Shown: in pieces, positions 7,170 to 14,436 of the stretch
Layout: every line of letters starts with the position of its first letter
How positions within the stretch are numbered: the stretch's first letter is position 1
NCBI GenBank assembly: GCA_012031415.1
Contig: JAAUTN010000031.1
Span: forward strand, 1-33,745
Direction of reading: 5' to 3'
DNA length: 33,745 bases
From: Leptolyngbyaceae cyanobacterium SM1_4_3
Lineage (GTDB): Bacteria > Cyanobacteriota > Cyanobacteriia > Elainellales > Elainellaceae
Translations under genes and position numbers: made by a program
The notes under the pieces: model-generated
Seen by the model: the letters and a program-made list of their open reading frames with translations, nothing else
What the model was told of the DNA's origin: nothing
Database searches by the model: none

Positions 7170-8137
7170 TTCTTTGGTGAACGATGGCGAGTGGTAGCGG
7201 GTGCTTTTGCAGCATTTTGCGATAAAGCAGCATATAAGCCTTCAAATAACGCAACTCCATGAGTTTCCAAGGCTTCATCTGAGAAATTAGCGAGTAACCA
7301 TCCTCTGAGTAAGGCATCCACTCCGGCGGTTTGAGGCTGCATATACAGACCATCACGCAGATCAATTTCGTGAACGATCTGCCCCAAGACTTGCAATCCT
7401 GAGTAGTCTAAACCAAAGGATTTAACCATCACCTCAAAAGTACAAAGATCACCTTGATGGTGAAATTCGCCCGTGTCCATGTCAAATGCGACTTCATGGG
7501 GTGAAGCTTCTTTGGCATAGCGAATCACTGCATCCGGATTAATAAATTGTCGAATCAGCCAAATACAAGCTAAACGGTCAACATGAGGTCGAGGTCGAGT
7601 AACCCACTGCTTATCTCGATAGTGTTCAATGGCTGTAGAAGCAATCTCTAGAGGCTTGGTGGGAGAAACTTCTTGAGCGATTTGATTTAAATGAGCAATT
7701 ACTTGTGTTCCTTCAGGGCAGTCAAAAAAGTCGATTCGACCGATTTCTGCATGTTGTTTGTAAAGCTTTTCAAGGCTCTCTTGGATGTGGGCACGCTCGT
7801 CTGGCTCAGTCATAATTTTTACCGCTTGTTCAAGTTCTTTGGCTTGAGTTTCAATTTCTGCATACTCCTCTCGACGTGCTTCTCGAAACTGTTCGATTAT
7901 CTCTTGGTCAGCTAACCCTTCAAATTGCTCAACGCGCATGATGAGTACTTCTCCCTTCGCCTGTTGAACTTCTTGAGCTAACCACTTGAATGCTTCAAAG
8001 CACTCCTCTCGTTCTGGCAGAATTTGGACACCGCTGAGGGCGATCGCTCCAATGCGGCGCAATCGTCTCCACAACGTGACCCTTGGACTAGAAGAGATTT
8101 TAGAGGGAAGAGAATAGGAAAAGACCAGCCAACTCAA
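7166..8137 (-). CDS. chrB: chromate resistance protein ChrB
   Basis: A 323-residue ChrB protein. The N-terminal domain begins SWLVFSYSLPSKISSSPRVTLWRRLRRIGA and continues with LPEREECFEAFKWLAQEVQ; the C-terminal ChrB domain contains WVTRPRPHVDRLACIWLIRQFINPDA and GEFHHQGDLCTFEVMV. Characterised ChrB proteins are chromate-responsive regulators or accessory factors for ChrA. The start is TTG at 8137, chosen because a strong GGAGGT ribosome binding site (8144-8149 on the complement) lies six bases upstream and the conserved domain begins at once. It is the first gene of the minus-strand chr unit and is divergent from a universal stress protein gene. Confidence 0.9.
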   Translation of the reverse strand: MSWLVFSYSLPSKISSSPRVTLWRRLRRIGAIALSGVQILPEREECFEAFKWLAQEVQQAKGEVLIMRVEQFEGLADQEIIEQFREARREEYAEIETQAKELEQAVKIMTEPDERAHIQESLEKLYKQHAEIGRIDFFDCPEGTQVIAHLNQIAQEVSPTKPLEIASTAIEHYRDKQWVTRPRPHVDRLACIWLIRQFINPDAVIRYAKEASPHEVAFDMDTGEFHHQGDLCTFEVMVKSFGLDYSGLQVLGQIVHEIDLRDGLYMQPQTAGVDALLRGWLLANFSDEALETHGVALFEGLYAALSQNAAKAPATTRHRSPKK

Positions 8138-8342
8138 TCTAGCACCTCCATTTGAGTGTTAGAGTAACAAATGTATCTTTTAAATGCAACAAGCGTTGCT
8201 CAATAGATGGAATCTACCTAATTTCCAGGTTTTTTACATATCTTGTTATCAAGAGGCATATCGGTTAATTTTTTAGTCTTCCTCGCAAAATCTTCAATTT
8301 GTTCTTATATAACGAAGGTATCGGGACGTTGGAGGAAACTAT
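8138..8342. promoter_or_regulatory. divergent chrB/usp control region
   Basis: This 205-base spacer holds the promoters of both divergent genes. It contains a GCAAC-AAGC-GTTGC dyad at 8186-8199 and AACAAATGT at 8166-8174, which is the complement of ACATTTGTT found upstream of chrA. For usp, a GGAGG ribosome binding site lies at about 8331-8335. No textbook -35/-10 pair stands out. Confidence 0.4.
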
Positions 8343-8876
8343 ATGTTTCACAAGATTCTGGTTGCGCTAGATAAGTCTGACATGGGTGCGTCGGTGCTTG
8401 AAAAGGCAGTATCTCTGGCAAAACAGATGGATGCTTGTCTGATGTTGCTCCACGTTTTATCTAGCGATGAGGACGGTAGCCCAGTTTTTCCTGGTTTCTA
8501 TGGTTTGGAGTATTACCCAGGTCTTCACAGTGATGCTTTGGATGCTTATCAGCGTCAGTGGGAGAGTTATAAACAGGAAGGAATTGACTTTTTGCGGCTG
8601 CGGACAGAAGAGGCGATCGCCCAGGGCATTCCCACAGAATTCACTCAAAATGCGGGTAGCCCTGGTGTAACAATCTGCAACTTAGCAAAGACCTGGGGGG
8701 CTGACCTGATTGTATTAGGACGACGAGGGCGATCGAGTATAAGTGAGTTGCTCTTGGGCAGCGTTAGCAACTACGTTTTGCATCATGCATCATGTTCTGT
8801 TTTGACGGTGCATCGCTCGTCTTGCACGACTTCTGACAGTGTTCAGCCTGAAGCGGCTCAGGTTGCAAGTCGATAA
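8343..8876 (+). CDS. universal stress protein (UspA family)
   Basis: A 177-residue single-domain UspA protein, probably a cytosolic ATP-binding dimer. It begins FHKILVALDKSDMGASVLEKAVSLA, the usual beta1/alpha1 segment with the adenine-contacting Asp. The C-terminal nucleotide motif is present as LGRRGRSSISELLLGSVSNYVL, fitting G-2x-G-9x-G-(S/T). A moderately long insert (GSPVFPGFYGLEYYPGLHSDAL) lies between the first strand and the helix, as in many cyanobacterial members. It is divergent from chrB, so shared regulation with chromate resistance is possible but unproven. Confidence 0.93.
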   Translation: MFHKILVALDKSDMGASVLEKAVSLAKQMDACLMLLHVLSSDEDGSPVFPGFYGLEYYPGLHSDALDAYQRQWESYKQEGIDFLRLRTEEAIAQGIPTEFTQNAGSPGVTICNLAKTWGADLIVLGRRGRSSISELLLGSVSNYVLHHASCSVLTVHRSSCTTSDSVQPEAAQVASR

Positions 8877-8923
8877 CGGGTGAATGCTTACAAAGGTGTT
8901 GCAAACTTCTTCCAAGCCTCTGG

Positions 8924-8967
8924 GACGGGCATCTTGCCCGTCTAAGTCCAACCAGGTATCTTGCCTG
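8924..8967. repeat. paired GC-rich hairpins (dispersed-repeat type)
   Basis: GACGGGC-ATCTT-GCCCGTC at 8924-8942 is a perfect seven-pair hairpin. Eleven bases on, a degenerate sister (CAGG-TATCTTG-CCTG, 8953-8967) keeps the same ATCTTG loop core. Such hairpins are commonly scattered between cyanobacterial genes. Here they lie between the convergent usp and ftsH genes and may also help end the usp transcript. Confidence 0.5.
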
Positions 8968-8994
8968 CTCCACAGGGCGAATAACAATCGCACG

Positions 8995-9028
8995 AAAAAA
9001 GCGAGATGTATGAACCACCCCGCTTTTT
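8995..9028 (-). terminator. terminator-like inverted repeat after ftsH
   Basis: AAAAAAGCG at 8995-9003 is inverted against CGCTTTTT at 9021-9028, with a 17-base loop. Read on the minus strand it ends in a T run about 50 bases past the ftsH stop. It could also serve usp on the + strand. Confidence 0.4.
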
Positions 9029-9075
9029 GCTTAGCACTGGAATGCTGTTGCTATTTTGTTGAACGCTTGATTTGT

Positions 9076-10916
9076 CTAAGCGATCGCCGCCACTTTCACG
9101 TCGCTGGTTGCCAGCAGATCCTGAAGTTCTTCAGCATCTACAGTTTCCCGCTCGACCAGCATTTCTGCCAGACGATCTAGTACGGGGCGGTTTTCAACTA
9201 GAACTGCTTTTGCTCGACGGTAAGCTTGCTCGACCAAGTTACGGACTTCATCATCAACAGCGGCGGCTGTTTCTTCAGAAAAGTCACGCTCGGAGGCAAT
9301 GTCTCTTCCCAGGAACATATTGCCCTGCTGACGACCTAGAGCGACGGGTCCGAGGCGATCGCTCATGCCAAAGCGCATTACCATTGACGAGCGACTCGTG
9401 CCACCTGCTGAAGGTCATTGGAAGCACCCGTTGTGACTTCCTCCTCACCGAAGATGATTTCCTCAGCGATGCGACCGCCCAGGGCAACTGCCATCTGGTT
9501 TTGCAGATAGGAGCGAGAGTACAAGCCAGAGTCCATTCGGTCTTCACTGGGGGTGAACCAGGTCAAACCGCCCGCACGACCGCGAGGAATGATGCTGATT
9601 TTTTGTACCGGATCGTAGTCAGGCATTAGCGCTCCAACTAGGGCGTGTCCGGCTTCGTGGTAAGCCACCAGAGACTTACGCTTTTCGCTCATGACCCGAT
9701 CCTTCTTCTCGGGACCAGCCAGGACGCGATCGATTGCGTCGTTGACTTCATCCATTGAGATTTCGGTGAGGTTGCGACGGGCTGCCAGAATTGCAGCCTC
9801 GTTCAATAAGTTTGCCAGATCAGCACCCGTAAAGCCAGGAGTCCGACGAGCAATCTTCTCCAGGTCAACATCCTTTGCTAGCGTTTTGCCACGAGCGTGA
9901 ACGTTGAGGATTTCCAAACGTCCGGCATAGTCAGGGCGATCAACCACAACCTGACGGTCGAAACGTCCTGGACGCAGCAGAGCAGAATCCAATACATCGG
10001 GACGGTTTGTTGCAGCAATGATGATGATGCCCGTGTTGCCTTCAAAGCCGTCCATCTCGGTGAGCAACTGGTTGAGGGTTTGCTCTCGCTCGTCGTTGCC
10101 GCCACCCAAACCAGCACCGCGCTGACGACCCACTGCGTCAATCTCATCAATGAACACGATGCAAGGAGCGTTTGCTTTGGCCTGCTCGAAGAGATCCCGC
10201 ACACGGGAGGCACCCACACCCACGAACATTTCCACAAATTCAGAACCGGAGATTGAGAAGAAGGGAACGCCTGCCTCTCCAGCAACCGCCTTTGCCAGGA
10301 GGGTTTTACCTGTTCCAGGAGGGCCAACTAGCAGCACTCCTTTAGGAATCTTTGCGCCAACAGCGGTAAAGCGATCAGCATTCTTCAAGAAGTCCACCAC
10401 TTCGCTGAGTTCTAGCTTTGCCTGCTCAATGCCCGCTACGTCACCGAATGTTACCTGCGTCTGAGGCTCCATCTGAACTCTGGCCTTGGATTTACCAAAG
10501 TTCATTGCCTGACTGCCAGGCCCATTCTGGGCACGCCGCAATACAAAAAACAGAACAACCAGCAGCAAAAACGGAATTAGTAGAGTACTCAGAACTCTTA
10601 CCCAAACGCGGTCATCCGTTTGAGGAGAAACTGAAATATCTACATCGTTCTCGATCAAGATGTTGAGCAGTTCCGGGTCGTTCGGCAAGTTCACCAGGAT
10701 CTTTTGACCATCTTGGGCAGTCACCTGCGCTTTAGTCCGGTCAGAACTGATGATTACCTTTTCGACTCGGCCTGCCTGGACTTCGTTAATGAATTGGGGG
10801 CTGTATCGCCACGTTTCCCGCGCTTGGGGCTGCCTGTCAAACAATGCTGTTGCCAAGAAAAGCACCACTACGACTAACAGTGCATACAGTCCCGCATTTC
10901 TCCACCGCTTATTCAC
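9076..10916 (-). CDS. ftsH: ATP-dependent zinc metalloprotease FtsH (FtsH3-type), one-base frameshift in the data
   Basis: This thylakoid or plasma membrane AAA protease removes damaged or unassembled proteins. Two N-terminal membrane helices (about 8-26 and 107-126), Walker A GPPGTGKT (198-205), Walker B FIDEIDA, the second region of homology ([18 protein letters not shown]) and the zinc site HEAGH (420-424) with D501 are all present. The sequence is closest to what I recall of the Synechocystis FtsH3 type, from [13 protein letters not shown] onward. The frame breaks at 9383-9386: the complement reads CGTCAATGG where CGTCAAATGG would restore [12 protein letters not shown] and the remaining 100 residues. 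Full length would be about 613 residues. The GTG start at 10916 has AGGAGG upstream. A missing A is most likely a sequencing error. Confidence 0.93.
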
Positions 10917-11004
10917 TGAGGCCTATCCTCCTACTAATCTGTGATCGTGACTTTGTGATTGTGATGCGAAAACGATTTTTAGATTTAATTATTGTTAACT
11001 AATA

Positions 11005-11898
11005 TTAACGTATATCAGGAATCTGCGGGCCGTTGGCTGAAAATAGCCCCTGCAACTGCTGGAATACCTGATGGTTGGGGTTATAGGTCAGATTACCTGT
11101 AGAAGAGAGAACGGTGTGAATCGGGACAACCTGCACGACGCTGTTGCTGTAGGCGATCGCCTCAAAACTTGACACCCGCTCTTCCCCCCAAGGTTCCTCT
11201 CTAGTATTCTCATTTTGGCACTTGAGCCAGGAAATGAGTTGCGATCGCACCAATCCTGGCAAAATTCCTGCCTCCAGAGGTGGAGTCCACCAGCAACCTT
11301 GCGCCCATCCCCACAGATTCCCGGTGCCAGATTCAAGCCAATTTCCGTTGAAATCGGTCAAAATCGCTTCTTGTGCGCCGTGCCGCTGGGCTGACTGCCG
11401 TGCTAACCAGGCAGCCAGATAGTTTCCAGTTTTGTGAAGTGCGAGGGAGCGATTTGTTTCTGGAGGAGACAGCCAGGCGATAACTCCGTTTTGTTGCAGA
11501 ATTGCCAAATCAGGCAAACTGCGCCCGGTGATCCACTCGCGCCCATCGGGAAACAGAGTGATTCGCAGCACCGGAAAATATGAGAGCAAGATTTCTGCTC
11601 CATAACGGACTCGCTGCCAGTCGGGAGACTTCCAGCTAAAGGCTTCTAAGGTGGATTGGAGGCGATCGCAGTGCCCCTTCCAATTTGTCAAAGGATGATC
11701 CAAAGACTGCCGATAAACTCGCAGCGTTGTAAAGGCAGTCGCGCCATACAGCAAGCCCGGATCATCGATCGCTAATTCCACCATGCCGCTGTGAATCAGC
11801 TTGCCGTCATACCAGCAGGTTTTAGAGGAAAGCGTTTCCGGTTGGTTTGGCTGAGGCTGTTCAGGACAGCTTGGGTTAGAATCATGAGAGTAATTCAC
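11005..11898 (-). CDS. class IV aminotransferase (aminodeoxychorismate lyase/BCAT-like)
   Basis: A PLP enzyme of fold type IV, about 297 residues. It shows the domain start CWYDGKLIHSGMVELAIDDPGLLYGATAFTTLRVYRQ, the PLP-lysine segment LALHKTGNYLAAWLARQ, ILTDFNGNWLESGTGNLWGW, and GILPGLVRSQLISWL. Such cyanobacterial proteins are usually annotated as PabC-like 4-amino-4-deoxychorismate lyase (folate synthesis) or as branched-chain/D-amino acid aminotransferases; the sequence alone does not decide. The start is uncertain: a TTG at 11910 shares a base with the divergent ATG, while GTG 11898 avoids this. The first ~25 residues are Pro/Gln-rich and unconserved. No Shine-Dalgarno sequence is evident for either start. 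Confidence 0.85.
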   Translation of the reverse strand: MNYSHDSNPSCPEQPQPNQPETLSSKTCWYDGKLIHSGMVELAIDDPGLLYGATAFTTLRVYRQSLDHPLTNWKGHCDRLQSTLEAFSWKSPDWQRVRYGAEILLSYFPVLRITLFPDGREWITGRSLPDLAILQQNGVIAWLSPPETNRSLALHKTGNYLAAWLARQSAQRHGAQEAILTDFNGNWLESGTGNLWGWAQGCWWTPPLEAGILPGLVRSQLISWLKCQNENTREEPWGEERVSSFEAIAYSNSVVQVVPIHTVLSSTGNLTYNPNHQVFQQLQGLFSANGPQIPDIR

Positions 11899-11909
11899 AA
11901 AACTTAACA

Positions 11910-12725
11910 ATGAAGCGGTTGAGGACGGATTTGGAGGGGAGAGAGGCGATCGCAGATTATCTGCAAGCGGAGTTCCCCTTTCTTGAAGATACGGGCGTTT
12001 TGTCTCCTTATCCTGGTGGGCGATCGGCGGGTCTACAAAGATTAGAGCAGTTTCAGCTTGAGAAATATGGCAAGCAGCGCAACTTTTTGGACGGAGAGGT
12101 GGGGCGGCTTTCCCCCTACATCAGTCGCGGCTGCATGGAACTGGAGGAGGTGCGGCAGTGGGCGCTGAAGCGCGGCAAGTCTAACTCGGTGGAAAAGTTT
12201 GTCTCAGAACTGGCGTGGCGGGCGTTTTTTCATCTGGTTTATGAAGAAGAGGGCGATCGCATTCTTAAGGATATGGAGAAGCCCAAAGTCTCCATGCGCC
12301 AGCATCAAACAACGCTACCCGAAGACATTGCCAACGGTGAAACAGGCATTCCCTCAATGGATACCTTCATCGCCATGCTGAAGGAAACGGGGTATCTACA
12401 CAATCACGCCCGGATGTATCTGGCAAGCTACATCGTTCACTTTCGTCACGTTTCCTGGCGGGCAGGTGCCGACTGGATGTATGGTCTGCTGATTGACGGT
12501 GACTTTGCCAGCAACCATCTGTCCTGGCAGTGGGTTGCCTCCACTTTTTCCCACAAGCCCTACATCTTCAACCGAGAAAACCTGGAGCGCTACGCCGGAT
12601 CGGTGCTGCCAGGTGATCCGCGCAAAGGCGACCCGTTCAACTATTCCTACGAAGAACTTTCGGAACAACTGTTTGGCGGTGAATATCAGCCAGAACAGAG
12701 CCGTACCTCTGGGAGCTATCGATAA
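11910..12725 (+). CDS. stand-alone photolyase/cryptochrome FAD-binding domain protein
   Basis: A 271-residue protein that is only the helical FAD domain of the photolyase/cryptochrome family; the N-terminal alpha/beta domain is missing. Family motifs in order are GEVGRLSPYISRG (the TSxLSPYLxxG region), FVSELAWRAFFHLVY (equivalent of E. coli W277), YLHNHARMYLASYIVH (N341 and R344 equivalents kept), VSWRAGADW (W359), and LLIDGDFASNHLSWQWVAST (D372, D374, N378 and W382 equivalents kept). So the flavin pocket and two electron-transfer Trp residues look intact, and activity in DNA repair or light sensing is plausible. The missing alpha/beta domain appears to be encoded by the next gene, three bases after the stop and in the same frame. 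Confidence 0.88.
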   Translation: MKRLRTDLEGREAIADYLQAEFPFLEDTGVLSPYPGGRSAGLQRLEQFQLEKYGKQRNFLDGEVGRLSPYISRGCMELEEVRQWALKRGKSNSVEKFVSELAWRAFFHLVYEEEGDRILKDMEKPKVSMRQHQTTLPEDIANGETGIPSMDTFIAMLKETGYLHNHARMYLASYIVHFRHVSWRAGADWMYGLLIDGDFASNHLSWQWVASTFSHKPYIFNRENLERYAGSVLPGDPRKGDPFNYSYEELSEQLFGGEYQPEQSRTSGSYR

Positions 12726-12728
12726 ATT

Positions 12729-13139
12729 ATGTCTGCACTAGTTTGGTTTAACGAAGACGGTCTGAATCCTCAGCATCAGATGGTGCAAGACTACGCTGAT
12801 TCGCCAAAGGTATATGTGTTTGATGTGGAATATCTACAGCGGTGGGCGATCGCCAAACACCGCATCCAGTTCATCTACGAATCGCTCCTGGAAATTCCCA
12901 ACATCGAAATCTACAAAGGGGAAACGGTAGCCGTTCTGCGTCAACTCATCACCGACTATGGGGTAAATGAAGTTGTCACCAGTGAAACGCCAAATCACCT
13001 AGTCAAATCCTGGCAGGATGAGCTTTTGAAATACACCAGTTTGATTACCTATCCTGAAGTTTATCCAACGATAGATAGTCGTCCCAGACGGTTTTCTCAC
13101 TATTGGCGAAAGTGCGATCGTGAATGGTTGACACTATGA
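12729..13139 (+). CDS. stand-alone photolyase-like N-terminal alpha/beta domain protein
   Basis: A 136-residue Rossmann-like protein beginning SALVWFNEDGLNPQHQMV, resembling the photolyase opening VWFRxDLRxxDN. Further strands follow at KVYVFDVEYLQ, IEIYKGETVAVLRQLI and VNEVVTSETPNH, matching the antenna domain order (helix, FREVDD-like strand, VTHLFYN-like strand). It ends after SHYWRKCDREW, without the linker to a FAD domain. The gene is in the same frame as the upstream FAD-domain gene, with TAA and three bases between them, so the pair encodes both halves of a photolyase in reversed order. Remote similarity is judged by eye. Its last 40 bases overlap the convergent gene at 13100-13375. 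Confidence 0.65.
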   Translation: MSALVWFNEDGLNPQHQMVQDYADSPKVYVFDVEYLQRWAIAKHRIQFIYESLLEIPNIEIYKGETVAVLRQLITDYGVNEVVTSETPNHLVKSWQDELLKYTSLITYPEVYPTIDSRPRRFSHYWRKCDREWLTL

Positions 13140-13375
13140 CCAATTGCAATCAACCTACGCTTCACAGCCTCACTAAGGGCAGTTGCTTTTCGCAGTAGCC
13201 CTTCCTGGTAGATTTGCATGAGTGATTGCAGTTCTAGTCGCTCATTTTCAAGTAGAAAACCTGCTTGCTGGCGATCGAGTAATTCGCTTAATCGAACATC
13301 CTGATCTGGTTCCATCCGTAGCTCTGTTAGCATTAGAGCCTGTTTGTCAGAAAGGTTGGAAGTGCCTCTCCTCAC
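13100..13375 (-). CDS. small protein coupled to the PIN toxin gene
   Basis: A 91-residue, mostly helical, charged protein (LSDKQALMLTELRMEPDQDVRLSELLDRQQ, later LMQIYQEGLLRKATALSEAVKRR). The GTG start overlaps the PIN-domain stop as GTGA, so it is very likely co-translated with the toxin. I recognise no characterised family, although similar EGLLRKAxALxEAVxR tails occur in small cyanobacterial proteins next to toxin-antitoxin genes. It could be an accessory component or an independent gene carried along. Its 3' end overlaps the convergent photolyase-half gene by 40 bases. Confidence 0.65.
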   Translation of the reverse strand: MRRGTSNLSDKQALMLTELRMEPDQDVRLSELLDRQQAGFLLENERLELQSLMQIYQEGLLRKATALSEAVKRRLIAIGHSVNHSRSHFRQ

Positions 13376-13818
13376 TCACCCAAAAGATTATCTAAAGCCA
13401 AAACTTCCAGATCTGGAACATCAACCAAACGGACATCGTTTGTCAAGAAGAATGATGCCCTTCCCCGTATGGCAGTCGCAATCTGAATCGCATCTGGGGT
13501 TCGCAAGTTGTGCCTTGCTCTTATGTGAGCCGCCGTTTCAGCAATTTCAAAAGATACAGGCAGAGCCGTCAAATTTGCTTGGTCAGAAATAATCTCACGA
13601 TACTGTGCCGCAAGTTTTATATTGCCTGCTCGTATTGGATGAACTAAAACCTCTGTCAGCGTTAACGTGGATGTAACGACTCGAAACTCACCCTGATTCA
13701 TTGCTTGAAAGAAAGCACGAACAAGATCTAAATATATTTCATTCTGTTCAATGAAATATATTAATGGTGCCGTATCTAAACCAACAGTTTGGTTTTGTAG
13801 CCTAATCAACCATTCCAT
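13372..13818 (-). CDS. PIN-domain ribonuclease toxin (VapC-like)
   Basis: A 148-residue PIN-domain protein. Acidic residues expected to bind Mg2+ are all present: D15 in VGLDTAPLIYF, E56 in TLTLTEVLVHP, D109 in LRTPDAIQIATAI and D128 in FLTNDVRLV. The order and spacing are those of an active VapC-type toxin RNase, which cleaves tRNA or rRNA in characterised cases. Its ATG lies 13 bases inside the end of the upstream antitoxin gene, the usual arrangement for a toxin-antitoxin operon. A third small gene overlaps its stop. Confidence 0.88.
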   Translation of the reverse strand: MEWLIRLQNQTVGLDTAPLIYFIEQNEIYLDLVRAFFQAMNQGEFRVVTSTLTLTEVLVHPIRAGNIKLAAQYREIISDQANLTALPVSFEIAETAAHIRARHNLRTPDAIQIATAIRGRASFFLTNDVRLVDVPDLEVLALDNLLGE

Positions 13819-14021
13819 GAAGCACGTTCCTGATCAACGTACTCTTGAGCATCAAGTCCTTGCCAAGTTTCTTTTCCTAATCCTTCCAATTCCATAATGT
13901 TACGTTTAGGCTTAGCAATCATGCGGTGACGCAATATGGCGGCTAAATCTTCCAACAACTGAAGTTGCTCATCTGGAGTAAGATTTTCAACCTGACGACG
14001 AACTTCTTGATAGGTAGTCAT
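13806..14021 (-). CDS. antitoxin partner of the PIN toxin (VapB-like)
   Basis: A 71-residue protein (MTTYQEVRRQVENLTPDEQLQLLEDLAAIL, then RHRMIAKPKRNIMELEGLGKETWQG), typical of small cyanobacterial antitoxins that end in a toxin-binding helix and a LEGLGKExWxGxDAQEYVDxER motif. I chose ATG 14021 because GAGG ends five bases upstream; a GTG at 14027 would lie within that ribosome binding site. It overlaps the PIN toxin gene by 13 bases. A perfect ten-base inverted repeat lies directly upstream and is a likely autoregulatory operator. Confidence 0.82.
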   Translation of the reverse strand: MTTYQEVRRQVENLTPDEQLQLLEDLAAILRHRMIAKPKRNIMELEGLGKETWQGLDAQEYVDQERASWNG

Positions 14022-14035
14022 GTTCACCTCATATA

Positions 14036-14060
14036 CAAAGCAATATTGATTATTGCTTTG
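14036..14060. promoter_or_regulatory. palindromic operator candidate upstream of the vapBC-like pair
   Basis: CAAAGCAATA and its exact reverse complement flank a five-base TTGAT spacer. The palindrome ends 15 bases before the antitoxin ATG, where antitoxins of this kind usually bind and repress their own operon. The position and perfect symmetry are seen; the binding is inference. Confidence 0.55.
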
Positions 14061-14087
14061 CTGGTTTGGTTTAAGCTGGTTTCTAAC

Positions 14088-14324
14088 TTACCACTCCAAC
14101 TGGCGATCGCACTCCTCAATCGGTGTTGCCAATCCTTCTCGAATTGACTCCCGCATTCCTGGAATTGAGAGAAGGTATAGGGTTTCCTGTACTGCTGCCC
14201 AATCTGCTTCAGACAACAGCACTGCATTGCTATTTTGTCCTGCAATTACAATCGGTTGATGCGACTGACTGACTGAATCAATCAAATCTTGTAACGACTG
14301 CTGAGCTTCGTTAACTAGGATCAT
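14088..14324 (-). CDS. Phd/YefM family antitoxin, apparently orphan
   Basis: A 78-residue YefM/Phd antitoxin: the N-terminal DNA-binding fold shows NEAQQSLQDLIDSVSQSHQPIVIAGQNSNAVLLSEADWAAVQETLYLLS, followed by a toxin-binding tail (PGMRESIREGLATPIEECDRQLEW). Its normal partner (YoeB or Doc) would follow directly, but only 60 bases separate it from the next antitoxin-toxin pair and no YoeB-like ORF is present. A seven-base inverted repeat (AAAGTGA at 14358-14364, TCACTTT at 14373-14379) lies 34 bases upstream. It may regulate the PIN operon, be a relic, or act against a toxin elsewhere. Confidence 0.85.
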   Translation of the reverse strand: MILVNEAQQSLQDLIDSVSQSHQPIVIAGQNSNAVLLSEADWAAVQETLYLLSIPGMRESIREGLATPIEECDRQLEW

Positions 14325-14357
14325 AATTCTCTAACCGCCTAATAGTAAGCTCTAGAA

Positions 14358-14379
14358 AAAGTGACGTGCGATTCACTTT
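14358..14379. promoter_or_regulatory. dyad upstream of the yefM-like gene
   Basis: AAAGTGA (14358-14364) and TCACTTT (14373-14379) are exact inverted repeats separated by eight bases, 34 bases before the YefM start on the minus strand. This is a plausible antitoxin operator, or a short RNA hairpin. Confidence 0.4.
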
Positions 14380-14436
14380 ATGTCCTGAATATATCTCAGC
14401 TTTAGTGATGTTCCCAGCCTTGTTGAATCAGTTGAA

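Noticed and set aside
9072-9629. 185-codon + strand ORF opposite ftsH
   Set aside because: It is antisense to conserved ftsH codons, has no family resemblance and is a shadow of high-GC codon use.
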